A DNA stretch of 9,734 nucleotides from Candidatus Margulisiibacteriota bacterium (lineage in GTDB: Bacteria > Margulisbacteria > Marinamargulisbacteria > DT-59), in the NCBI GenBank assembly GCA_013215865.1, contig JABSQL010000184.1, positions 1 to 9,734 of the forward strand, in the 5' to 3' direction. The position numbers were made by a program, and so were the translations under genes. The notes beneath the pieces are model-generated. The model made no database searches, was not told where the DNA came from, and worked only from the letters and a program-made list of their open reading frames with translations. Shown piece after piece: positions 1 to 7,232 of this stretch (its first letter is position 1; each line of letters begins with the position of its first letter).

Positions 1-617
1 GTGACGAACTACAAAATAATTCAACACAAGTCTTTGAGGAATTATTTACCACCTATCGTGGAGTGGGTCCCACGTTAGATTTATCAAAGCCCTTTTTATT
101 GGTGTCTCAACATCCCGTCACCACGGAATATGGACAAAATCAGTCTCAAATTGAAGAGACTCTCATTGCATTGGATTCTCTCAAAATGCCAACCATCATG
201 CTTTGGCCAAATGCTGATGCTGGGAGCGATGATATATCCAGAGGTATTCGCTCATTCAGGGAACAATTTAATCCCGACTGGCTTCATGTATTTAAAAATG
301 TTCCTACACAAACCTATATTCACCTGATGAAAAATACGGCCTGTTTAATTGGTAATAGCAGCTCCGGTATTCGTGAAGGAAATTTTATCGGCACACCTGT
401 TGTTAACATTGGAACCCGACAACATAATCGTGTCAAAGGGGACAATGTCATAGATGTTATTTATGAGAACCACTTCATTAGAAAAGCCATTGAAGCTCAA
501 CTGAATCATGGCCTCTATCCTAAAGGAACGTTATATGGTGATGGTCATACAGGCAAAAAAGTAGCTGATATTCTTTCATCGGCTAACCCCAGCATTCAAA
601 AAACAATCACTTACTAA
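1..617 (+). CDS. neuC: UDP-N-acetylglucosamine 2-epimerase (hydrolysing), NeuC/LegG type, 5'-truncated by window edge
   Basis: This is the C-terminal half of a hydrolysing NDP-GlcNAc 2-epimerase of the NeuC/LegG family. Such enzymes release UDP (or GDP in LegG) and give free ManNAc or its 2,4-diacetamido-6-deoxy analogue, the first committed step toward sialic or legionaminic acid in the cytoplasm. The frame is open from base 3 to the left edge, so the GTG at 63 is internal and the real start lies outside. Visible family motifs are SQHPVTTEYG (His of the active site), LWPNADAGSD, the UDP-binding GNSSSGIREG, GTPVVNIGTRQ, and a closing LYGDGHTGKK. The next gene is a CMP-sugar synthetase whose ATG shares one base with this stop (TAATG), which supports a nonulosonate pathway. 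Whether the substrate is UDP-GlcNAc or GDP-diacetylbacillosamine cannot be told from this part. The gene symbol is by family only. Confidence 0.93.
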   Translation, partial: DELQNNSTQVFEELFTTYRGVGPTLDLSKPFLLVSQHPVTTEYGQNQSQIEETLIALDSLKMPTIMLWPNADAGSDDISRGIRSFREQFNPDWLHVFKNVPTQTYIHLMKNTACLIGNSSSGIREGNFIGTPVVNIGTRQHNRVKGDNVIDVIYENHFIRKAIEAQLNHGLYPKGTLYGDGHTGKKVADILSSANPSIQKTITY

Positions 618-1294
618 TGAGATATTTAGGCATCATACCTGCGCGTGGAGGGTCAAAAGGAATCCCCCATAAAAACCGCAAACCACTATGTGGAAAGCCG
701 CTTATTTTATACACCATTGAAGCCGCCCAGAATAGTCAGCTTGAGCAAATTATTGTTTCTACGGATGATCCAGAAATAATTGAAATCGCAAAATCAAGTG
801 GGGTATCCTGCATCCACAGACCCCAAGAGCTGGCACAAGATGACACACCAACTCTTCCCGTTTTACAACATGCTCTCTCAACATTGGACCCATCCTTTGA
901 TGCGGTTGTTACCCTACAACCCACTTCTCCTTTAAGAAATTCTAAACATATCAATGAAGCAATGGCTCTTTTCGAGTTAGACCCTAAAACGGACAGTTTG
1001 GTTAGTATTATTGATGTACCTCATAACATGACACCAGAGTCTATGATGACTCTAGAAAATGGTTATCTATTACCCATAAACACACATAGCCCTCTGCGCC
1101 GACAAGACAAACCCCAGTATGTGGCGCGAAATGGTGCAGCAATATATATCAGTAAAATATCTTGCTTAGACAAATATATTTGGGGGGGCAATATACTAGG
1201 TTATCGCATGTCCAAAATCGATAGCATTGACATAGATGATGAGCAGGATTGGATAATTGCTGAATGCCTATTATCAAATAAGGTAGCTACATGA
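617..1294 (+). CDS. neuA: CMP-nonulosonate (N-acetylneuraminate/legionaminate-type) cytidylyltransferase
   Basis: The 225-residue cytoplasmic enzyme activates a nine-carbon acidic sugar with CTP to give the CMP-sugar donor. The N-terminus carries the CTP-binding signature IPARGGSKGIPHKN (residues 7-20). It is followed by IIVSTDDPEI, the substrate-pocket segment TLQPTSPLRNS, RRQDKPQYVARNGAAIYIS, and the acidic SIDIDDEQDW near the end. The length is normal for single-domain NeuA/LegF/PseF proteins, with no C-terminal esterase domain. It starts at an ATG fused to the preceding 2-epimerase stop and ends in an ATGA overlap with the next gene, so it is translationally coupled on both sides. A run of seven G at 1182-1188 (Trp189-Gly191) is a possible slippage site. 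Which nonulosonate (Neu5Ac, legionaminic or another) is activated cannot be decided. The NeuC/LegG-type neighbour argues against pseudaminic acid. Confidence 0.92.
   Translation: MRYLGIIPARGGSKGIPHKNRKPLCGKPLILYTIEAAQNSQLEQIIVSTDDPEIIEIAKSSGVSCIHRPQELAQDDTPTLPVLQHALSTLDPSFDAVVTLQPTSPLRNSKHINEAMALFELDPKTDSLVSIIDVPHNMTPESMMTLENGYLLPINTHSPLRRQDKPQYVARNGAAIYISKISCLDKYIWGGNILGYRMSKIDSIDIDDEQDWIIAECLLSNKVAT
1182..1188 (+). repeat. Homopolymeric tract of seven G inside the cytidylyltransferase gene
   Basis: A G7 run in AT-rich coding sequence, read as Trp-Gly-Gly (residues 189-191). Adding one G would bring a TAG at 1222-1224 into frame. Losing one would bring a TAG at 1197-1199 into frame. Either slip removes the C-terminal SIDIDDEQDW region. 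Whether it actually varies is unknown. Confidence 0.6.
1280..1284 (+). promoter_or_regulatory. Ribosome binding site for the GT9 gene
   Basis: AAGGT lies about six bases before the ATG at 1291, inside the end of the cytidylyltransferase gene. It supports independent reinitiation at the ATGA overlap. Confidence 0.5.
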
Positions 1295-2322
1295 ATACTG
1301 ACAAACAAATCTTAATTGCTGCTCATACAGGAATAGGCAATGCTATTTCATTATTTCCAATGATTAGAACCCTTAAGAAAAAATTTCCACATTCACTTAT
1401 TGACATCATCAGCCCAAATAAATATGGCACAAACGATTTGTTTTCTTTAGACGATGATATTCATCAAGTATTCACATCTCTTCCAAATAAAAATTATCAT
1501 ATATTCATTAATCCTTATTTTGGACGAATAAACTTACTATCCCTAAAACTTAAAATGAAGAATCCACGTATACAAGTATTAGAGCATCTTTCAAACTCGC
1601 AAACTTTTTTATCAAAGGCATCATACTTATTGAAAAGATGTATTGGTATTAAAACAACCTTTTTTGACCCCCAAAATCATGAAAGCTACAATAATCTGTT
1701 GCTCCTCAAAATATTAGCCATAGATCCATCAGAATTTATATTGATAACCACACCAAAAAGAAATTTATCTGAAAAACTGCGTTTGAAGGATAGCCCATTT
1801 TCTTTACCCTCAGAATATGTAGTGATCCAGCCAGGTGCGGCAAATCACGATGAAACACCGAAAAAATGGCCCTTATCTCACTGGAAACAACTCGCAGAAA
1901 AATTATCTAAAAATCTACCCATTGTTCTGGTAGGGGATTCTCATGAATCAGAGATAGGAAGAAGCCTCGAAATATCTCCAAATATCTATAATCTGTGCGG
2001 AAAAACAACTCTATTTGAATTATGCCAGGTCATCAAAAACGCCTCTTTTACAATTGGTGTGGATAGCGGAATTGCTCATATGGCTTCGTGGCTAAATGTT
2101 CCAACATATGTGTTATGGGGTCCCACTTCATTTATCAAAAACCATCCCATTGGAGAAAATACATGCTTTATCAGCTTAAATTTAAGCTGCTCTCCATGTA
2201 CGGGGGGAGTCAACCTTTTATCAGAGTCTCACGCTCTAAAAGCATGCCCTCATAAACTATCATGCATGAACAACCTCACTCCTAGCATTGTCTATGACAA
2301 AATCATGAGGTCTCAGGCGTGA
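1291..2322 (+). CDS. Glycosyltransferase family 9 (heptosyltransferase-like)
   Basis: A 343-residue GT-B fold transferase of the ADP-heptose:LPS heptosyltransferase family (GT9), expected to act at the cytoplasmic face of the inner membrane. The N-terminal domain opens with ILIAAHTGIGNAISLFPMIR, the usual G-x-GN-x4-P pattern. The nucleotide-binding C-terminal domain begins near residue 176 with VVIQPGAA and continues through KKWP (Lys192), LVGD, and IGVDSGIAHMAS (Asp258), the motifs that hold the donor in WaaC-like enzymes. Four cysteines (300, 303, 319, 325) form a C-x2-C-x15-C-x5-C cluster, as in many GT9 members. The donor may be ADP-heptose or another nucleotide sugar; the family name alone does not fix it. 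It overlaps both neighbours by four bases. It is unlikely to be a core WaaC/WaaF because it sits among accessory glycan genes. Confidence 0.9.
   Translation: MNTDKQILIAAHTGIGNAISLFPMIRTLKKKFPHSLIDIISPNKYGTNDLFSLDDDIHQVFTSLPNKNYHIFINPYFGRINLLSLKLKMKNPRIQVLEHLSNSQTFLSKASYLLKRCIGIKTTFFDPQNHESYNNLLLLKILAIDPSEFILITTPKRNLSEKLRLKDSPFSLPSEYVVIQPGAANHDETPKKWPLSHWKQLAEKLSKNLPIVLVGDSHESEIGRSLEISPNIYNLCGKTTLFELCQVIKNASFTIGVDSGIAHMASWLNVPTYVLWGPTSFIKNHPIGENTCFISLNLSCSPCTGGVNLLSESHALKACPHKLSCMNNLTPSIVYDKIMRSQA
2172..2189. repeat. Perfect 18-base palindrome within the GT9 gene
   Basis: CAGCTTAAA followed directly by TTTAAGCTG reads identically on both strands with no loop. It encodes part of the ISLNLSC segment before the cysteine cluster. 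It has no T-tract, so it is not a terminator. It may be chance in AT-rich sequence. Confidence 0.5.
2307..2311 (+). promoter_or_regulatory. Ribosome binding site deciding the GTG start of the acyltransferase gene
   Basis: GAGGT sits seven bases before the GTG at 2319. The GTG also overlaps the upstream stop as GTGA. Together these favour the GTG over the next in-frame ATG at residue 16 (2364), which would leave a gap and lose the coupling. Confidence 0.55.
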
Positions 2323-3287
2323 CTATTCAAGTAGCATTGTCACAAAAAGAACGTTACAAACAGATGTGCAAAACACATTCTATACCCATTTTCTCGCAGC
2401 ACTGGTGGTTAGATGCAGTGTGTGGCCATCAACATTGGGATATTCTATTAGCAACTAAGAATGACCAATATATCGCATCTCTCCCTATCTATACAAAAAC
2501 CAAAATACGATGTCACTGCATCGTTATGCCACCGCTTACCCAGACATTAGGCCCTCACCTTTTTTACCCTGACAACCAATCTCATTCCAAGAAACTCAGT
2601 TTTGAAAAAGAGGTATTCTCGGCTCTCATTAAAGCACTTCCCAAATTTGGATATTTTTCACAAAATTTCCAATACAGTCATACCAACTGGCTTCCTTTCT
2701 GTTGGAATGGATTCAACCAAAGTACACGATATACATATCGACTCGAAGATTTAAGTGACTTAGATCAGTTATACTCAAGATTCCAATCTAAAATAAAAAC
2801 AGACATTCAAAAAGCAGCCAAGCATCTCACTATTCAAGAAAGTCATGATATAGATCTATTTTATTCTCTCATTCAAAAAACCTTTTCCAGGCAAAAACTT
2901 TCTGTGCCATACTCTCTCACTCTTCTCAAGCAAATTGACACTGCATGTTATAATCAAAATTGTCGACAACTCTTCTTGGCTGTTGATTCTAATGGCAACT
3001 GTCATGCAGGTACTTACCTTATTTGGGATTCACACTCTGCATATTACCTCATTGGTGGCGGGGATCCAGAACTTAGAAATAGTGGCGCCACAAGCCTATT
3101 GGTCTGGAAATGCATTCAATTCGCCTCTAAGGTTACGACATCTTTTGACTTTGAGGGCAGCATGCTTCAACCAGTTGAGCGTTTTTTTCGTGGGTTCGGT
3201 GCACAACAAACACCCTACTTTGAGATTAGTAAAGCCACTTCTAGATTAATCCAAACGGGTTTATTCTTAAAAAGAGTCACATCATGA
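2319..3287 (+). CDS. FemAB/GNAT-type acyltransferase (Acetyltransf_6-like)
   Basis: A 322-residue protein of the GNAT/FemAB-like superfamily often found in polysaccharide loci. It is predicted to move an acyl (or aminoacyl) group to an amino sugar in the cytoplasm. The N-terminal half has SQHWWLDAVCG and a repeated sheet pattern ending in QTLGPHLFYPDN. The second domain runs from the helix KIKTDIQKAAK (about 159-169) through AGTYLIWDSHSAYYLIGGGDPE. It ends in the typical FDFEGSM then VERFFRGFGA signature, followed by PYFEISK. The start is a GTG coupled to the GT9 stop. It overlaps the downstream polysaccharide deacetylase by four bases, suggesting the two act on the same residue, one removing and one adding an acyl group. 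No signal peptide or membrane segment is visible. The acyl donor and acceptor are unknown. Confidence 0.85.
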   Translation: MTIQVALSQKERYKQMCKTHSIPIFSQHWWLDAVCGHQHWDILLATKNDQYIASLPIYTKTKIRCHCIVMPPLTQTLGPHLFYPDNQSHSKKLSFEKEVFSALIKALPKFGYFSQNFQYSHTNWLPFCWNGFNQSTRYTYRLEDLSDLDQLYSRFQSKIKTDIQKAAKHLTIQESHDIDLFYSLIQKTFSRQKLSVPYSLTLLKQIDTACYNQNCRQLFLAVDSNGNCHAGTYLIWDSHSAYYLIGGGDPELRNSGATSLLVWKCIQFASKVTTSFDFEGSMLQPVERFFRGFGAQQTPYFEISKATSRLIQTGLFLKRVTS

Positions 3288-4633
3288 TCATTGTAAAGAT
3301 TCCACCCAAATTTGAGTCTGAAAAAAACTACATAGTATCAACGTTGTTAGATACGTTTCTAGGTATTAGATACAAGATAGAAAGTGCCAACACTTCCAAA
3401 TACGAATTCGTATTGCCCAACAACCATACTTTATGCATTTCAGATGATTTCTTCAAAAACTATGATGAGAAAGAAATCTCTTACCTTCAAAAAAATGCAC
3501 TGCCAAAATCCAAGAAAGTGATGCACTCACCTATTGATCCAAAAGCTTCTTTAGAATGTCTTTATGGCAACACACATATATCAGTTCAAACAAGCACCAT
3601 TCAATGTGACATTGATATCATTGCTTCTGCTTTTTTCATGCTTACACGTTGGGAAGAGCATGTGAATAAAAATCGGGATCAACATAACCGTTTTCCTGTA
3701 ACTGAGAGCATTGCTTATAAGCACGATTTTTTAGACAGACCAATAGTGAATGAATATGTTGAGTTTATATGGTCCTGCCTTCAACACCTAGGCTATGACG
3801 GAAAACGGAAAGAAAGACAATTCAAGATGTATCTTACCCATGATGTGGACAACCCCTATCGATGGGGTTCATTTGTATCCGGTCCAAAAGCTGTTTTAGG
3901 AGATTTATTCAAACGTAAAAGTGTATCACTCGCATTTCAGTCTTTAAAAAGTTTTTATAAAACCAGAATTTTATTTCGTACTGATCCATATGATACCTTC
4001 GACTGGATCATGCAATTGAGTAAAGATCACGGCCTGACTTCTTCTTTTTTCTTCATGTCAGGAGGCACTAGCAAATATGACAACTTTTACAAAATCACGT
4101 CCCATAAAATTCGCAAACTGATGCAACGCATCTCAGCCCAAGGGCATTCCATCGGTTTTCACCCAAGTTACAACAGTTATAATAATCAAAATCAATTTCA
4201 CAAAGAAAAGCGCCTTTTAGAAGGATCTCTGGGTCAGAAAGTGTCCCATGGGCGGCAACACTATCTCCGATTTGAAGCACCTAAAACCTGGCAAATCTGG
4301 GAAGATGCCGGCCTAAAAGTTGACAGTACCCTTGGGTACCCAGAAAAAGCAGGCTTTAGATGCGGGGTGTGCTACGAATTTCCCGTTTTTAATTTTTTAA
4401 CAAGACAGCCTTTGAAATTAATTGAAAGGCGCTTGATTGCCATGGAGGGAAGCTTTGTTGATTATCAGCGGCAAAGGCCATCTGACATGAAAAAGTCTCT
4501 CAATAAGCTCCATCAGATGTCACAGAAGTACAATGGGCAATTCGTACTGTTATGGCATAATTCAGCGTTAAACGAATCTCCTTGGGTAAATTATCAAGAA
4601 GTATATCGCTCTTTACTTGTGAAAACCTTATGA
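3284..4633 (+). CDS. Polysaccharide deacetylase family protein (DUF7033-like N-terminus plus NodB-type domain)
   Basis: A 449-residue predicted carbohydrate deacetylase (CE4/NodB homology). The N-terminal third carries the accessory region often seen in this subgroup, with AFFMLTRWEEHV and HDFLDRPIVNEYVEF (about residues 113-162). The catalytic barrel starts at YLTHDVDNPYRWGS, where HDVD (186-189) supplies the metal and general-base aspartates. It continues with SSFFFMSGG, QGHSIGFHPSYNS (His288 and His293), RQHYLRFE (324-331), DSTLGY then GFRCG (347-361) and LLWHNS (His425). These match NodB motifs 1-5, so the enzyme looks active. The second motif is H-x4-H rather than the classical H-x3-H. 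There is no export signal, suggesting cytoplasmic action on a nucleotide- or lipid-linked sugar. It is coupled by ATGA to both neighbours. The exact substrate is unknown. Confidence 0.88.
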   Translation: MIIVKIPPKFESEKNYIVSTLLDTFLGIRYKIESANTSKYEFVLPNNHTLCISDDFFKNYDEKEISYLQKNALPKSKKVMHSPIDPKASLECLYGNTHISVQTSTIQCDIDIIASAFFMLTRWEEHVNKNRDQHNRFPVTESIAYKHDFLDRPIVNEYVEFIWSCLQHLGYDGKRKERQFKMYLTHDVDNPYRWGSFVSGPKAVLGDLFKRKSVSLAFQSLKSFYKTRILFRTDPYDTFDWIMQLSKDHGLTSSFFFMSGGTSKYDNFYKITSHKIRKLMQRISAQGHSIGFHPSYNSYNNQNQFHKEKRLLEGSLGQKVSHGRQHYLRFEAPKTWQIWEDAGLKVDSTLGYPEKAGFRCGVCYEFPVFNFLTRQPLKLIERRLIAMEGSFVDYQRQRPSDMKKSLNKLHQMSQKYNGQFVLLWHNSALNESPWVNYQEVYRSLLVKTL

Positions 4634-5967
4634 AAATTCTCATATTATCTCATTACTTCCCACCCCTAAACCGTATTGGATCTTTAAGAGTGTATTCATT
4701 TGCAAAATATCTATCTGAGATTGGACACGAAGTTCATGTGCTCACAACTGAAAAAACACATATTGATGGACACCTTAACTTAGAACTTGATCTTTCAGGC
4801 TTTAATACCCACAAAGTATCATATCTACCTTCTATTATTTCCTTACTATTTAACAAAAAGAAAAGAAATTTATCACAACAGAATGTAAACCAGGCCGTCC
4901 CTAAAAGACATCCTTTTATTCTTATTGGCCTTAAGCAAATGATGAGAAAAGTGAGATCATCAATTATTGGTAGCTTTTTTGACATTCACGATTATTGGGC
5001 AATAGGCGCATACAAAACAGCCCAATTACTTATTAAGGAACATAACATTGATGTGATAATAAGTTCATATTCTCCACCCTCTCCTACTTACTTGGCTTAT
5101 AGACTCAAGAAAATATTTCCCAATTTATTTTGGGTATCTGATTATCGGGATTTATGGAGCCTAGATCATATTAAGTTACCCATATTCCCTATTTCTTGTC
5201 TTCAAAAATGGGTTGAAAATAAAATGAACAAGAAAGCAAATGTTCTTATTACCGTTTCAAATCATCTACAATCTGTATTAAGCCATCATTTCAACACAAA
5301 ATCCTTCGTCATTGAAAATGGTTACTTGCCTGAAGATAACACTATACAACCCATTAAACCTGCTGATTTTAAAAAACCCTATAATTTTTGCTATACTGGG
5401 CAAATTTATACCGGCAAAAGAGATCCCACACTATTTTTAGAAGCGGTTCAAGAGTTAATTGATGAAAAATATCTTTCAAGTGATGATATCGATATCCGTT
5501 TTTATGGATATAACGTTCTTTGTCTAAAACCAAATATTCAGAAATTTGAAAAATACAATATCGTCCATTTATGCCCACAAGTATCTCGACAAGAGGCCAT
5601 CAATATACAACGATATTCAACTGGCCTTCTTTTTCTAGAGTGGCCTCACCCATCAGCTAAAGGAGTCTTAACAGGAAAATTATTTGAATATATGATTTCA
5701 AACACTCCTATAATTTTTCTTGGCTTTTCTCCTTCAGATGCGGCTACAATCATCAACGATACTAAAATTGGTTTCGTATGCGATCAAAATATTAAACAAA
5801 TCAAAAAAACAATTATGGATATCATTAGAAACAAATCTTTTTTACCTGATAAAAAGAAGATTGAAAATTTTCAACGTGACAAACTCGCATTAAAGTTGCA
5901 TCAAATTATTATTAAAGAATTCGCAAATTTTAAGAAATCAAATGCGGGACAATTTAAAACAGCATGA
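4630..5967 (+). CDS. Glycosyltransferase family 4 (WbuB-like GT-B)
   Basis: A 445-residue retaining GT-B transferase. The start is placed at the ATG in the ATGA overlap because the GT4 opening KILILSHYFPPLNRIGSLRV begins right there. An in-frame ATG at 4582 would add 16 residues that merely re-read the end of the deacetylase gene. The N-terminal acceptor domain has GHEVHVLTTE and VISSYSPPSPTYLAYRLKK then WVSDYRDLW. The donor domain begins near YNFCYTGQIYTGKRDP and contains LTGKLFEYMISNTPIIFLG, where Lys350 and Glu353 match the conserved nucleotide-sugar binding positions. The donor and linkage cannot be predicted. The final 180 coding bases fall to about 24% GC, clearly below the edges of the window, which fits acquisition by transfer. 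It is coupled to the next gene by ATGA. Confidence 0.9.
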   Translation: MKILILSHYFPPLNRIGSLRVYSFAKYLSEIGHEVHVLTTEKTHIDGHLNLELDLSGFNTHKVSYLPSIISLLFNKKKRNLSQQNVNQAVPKRHPFILIGLKQMMRKVRSSIIGSFFDIHDYWAIGAYKTAQLLIKEHNIDVIISSYSPPSPTYLAYRLKKIFPNLFWVSDYRDLWSLDHIKLPIFPISCLQKWVENKMNKKANVLITVSNHLQSVLSHHFNTKSFVIENGYLPEDNTIQPIKPADFKKPYNFCYTGQIYTGKRDPTLFLEAVQELIDEKYLSSDDIDIRFYGYNVLCLKPNIQKFEKYNIVHLCPQVSRQEAINIQRYSTGLLFLEWPHPSAKGVLTGKLFEYMISNTPIIFLGFSPSDAATIINDTKIGFVCDQNIKQIKKTIMDIIRNKSFLPDKKKIENFQRDKLALKLHQIIIKEFANFKKSNAGQFKTA

Positions 5968-7232
5968 CATACTCTATTCTTGAAAGAACTTTTGCTAGAT
6001 TATTAAACAGATGTCCTGTACTAAAAAAACGCATAAAAAAAGGGTATCAATATTTAAATTTTTTTATATTCCGGTCTCGCACACCATTTGAATCACCATA
6101 CTCGCTTCATAAGGTAGACTCAACACAGTTATCAACATTTTTTGGCTATTATGATAAGTCACCCCTGAACCATTCTGAAACACACATCATTTATCATAGA
6201 ACTTCAAAACCCACGCATCAGCTACCAGACCCCCATTCTCCGGTAGAAATTATCCTCAAAGAGTGTCACTCGAAAAAAGAGATTACAATAGATAAGTCCT
6301 ATGCATATAATTGGCAGCAAGGATCAAGGCTTCAATGGTTAGATTCAAATAGATTTATCTACAATGACTATTCCTCAAAATCAGAAAATTATGTTTCAAA
6401 AATTGCAAATATATCTTCCGAAAAAGTCGAAGCACAAATAGATTTTCCTATTTATGATACTTTCAATAACTTGGCCATTTCATTAAATTTCAATCGCCTT
6501 AATCGAATGAGGCCAGACTATGGTTATCGAAATCAAAATTCTGATCCCTTTGAGGAAAAATGGAGAGATAGAGATGGACTTTTTCTTATCCATTTAAACA
6601 AAAACATCACTAAACTTTTGTATAGTTTTAGGGATATTCTGAAAATAGATTATCACCCATCTTTTGATCAGGCTGAACATAAAGTAAATCATATTATGAT
6701 CAACCCAGATGGCTCACAATTTGTTTTTCTGCACCGTTATTTTGTTCGTGGAAGAAAAATAGACCGCTTAATGCTTGGAGATACCAAAGGCTCTCCCTTA
6801 CAAGTCTTGAGTCAGCCAATGGTTAGCCATTACTTTTGGAAGAATGCACAAACTATCATTGGCTTCTTAGAGCACTCTACCTGTGGAAACGGATATTATG
6901 AGATAGATATACTCTTAAAAAAAACAACTCCCATTCACGCAGCTTTGATTAATCAGCTTGGTGATGGACACCCCTCTACTTTTGAAGATACGATTCTCTT
7001 TGATACTTACCCTAATAGATCTAGAATGAAGGACCTGTATATTTACCATGCTAAAAGTAAAAGCCTTAACAAAATAGGTTCCTTTTTTGAACCCATTTTC
7101 CATACTGGTGAAAACAGGTGTGATTTACACCCCCGCTTTAGCCCCAATGGAAAACAAATATTTATAGACTCTGTTCACGATGGCAGTCGAAATTTTTACC
7201 AGATAAATTTACAAAAAAGAAATGAGTCTTAA
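5964..7232 (+). CDS. Uncharacterised beta-propeller protein, possibly oligogalacturonate-lyase-like
   Basis: A 422-residue protein with no assigned function, belonging to a conserved family seen in glycan loci. Its repeated sheet pattern (NPDGSQFVFLH, SPNGKQIFIDS) is typical of TolB/WD40-like propellers. Strongly conserved-looking motifs are FFGYYDKSP (59-67), WQQGSRLQW, VNHIMINPDG with FLHRY (His243, His257, Arg258), MVSHYFW (His289), GDGHPS (His336), DTYP, CDLHPRFSP (His389) and DSVHDGSR (His405, Arg409). The spacing of these His motifs resembles, from memory, polysaccharide lyase family 22 (oligogalacturonate lyase), where histidines bind manganese and catalyse cleavage. No signal peptide is seen. 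The N-terminus is basic (Arg/Lys-rich to residue 39), so peripheral membrane contact is possible. It starts in an ATGA overlap and shares 11 bases with the next GT2 gene. It could be a lyase, an epimerase or a non-catalytic scaffold. Function is inference only. Confidence 0.85.
   Translation: MTYSILERTFARLLNRCPVLKKRIKKGYQYLNFFIFRSRTPFESPYSLHKVDSTQLSTFFGYYDKSPLNHSETHIIYHRTSKPTHQLPDPHSPVEIILKECHSKKEITIDKSYAYNWQQGSRLQWLDSNRFIYNDYSSKSENYVSKIANISSEKVEAQIDFPIYDTFNNLAISLNFNRLNRMRPDYGYRNQNSDPFEEKWRDRDGLFLIHLNKNITKLLYSFRDILKIDYHPSFDQAEHKVNHIMINPDGSQFVFLHRYFVRGRKIDRLMLGDTKGSPLQVLSQPMVSHYFWKNAQTIIGFLEHSTCGNGYYEIDILLKKTTPIHAALINQLGDGHPSTFEDTILFDTYPNRSRMKDLYIYHAKSKSLNKIGSFFEPIFHTGENRCDLHPRFSPNGKQIFIDSVHDGSRNFYQINLQKRNES

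Noticed and set aside
63..65. GTG at 63 as the real start of the 2-epimerase
   Set aside because: The frame is open back to the left edge and would begin in the middle of the enzyme's fold, so this is an edge-truncated gene.
2935..3249. Open frame of 104 codons inside the acyltransferase gene
   Set aside because: It lies wholly within a well-supported gene in another frame, shows no recognisable domain and has no ribosome binding site that I can see.
4582..4629. Longer start for the GT4 gene, adding 16 residues
   Set aside because: The added residues only re-read the end of the deacetylase gene in another frame. The GT4 family N-terminus begins at the ATG at 4630, which sits in an ATGA overlap like its neighbours.
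5369..5578. Antisense open frames inside several genes (for example 736-954, 4095-4280, 4734-4985, 5369-5578, 6915-7103, 7923-8129, 8495-8698)
   Set aside because: They are short, lack domains and are fully covered by recognisable genes on the other strand.
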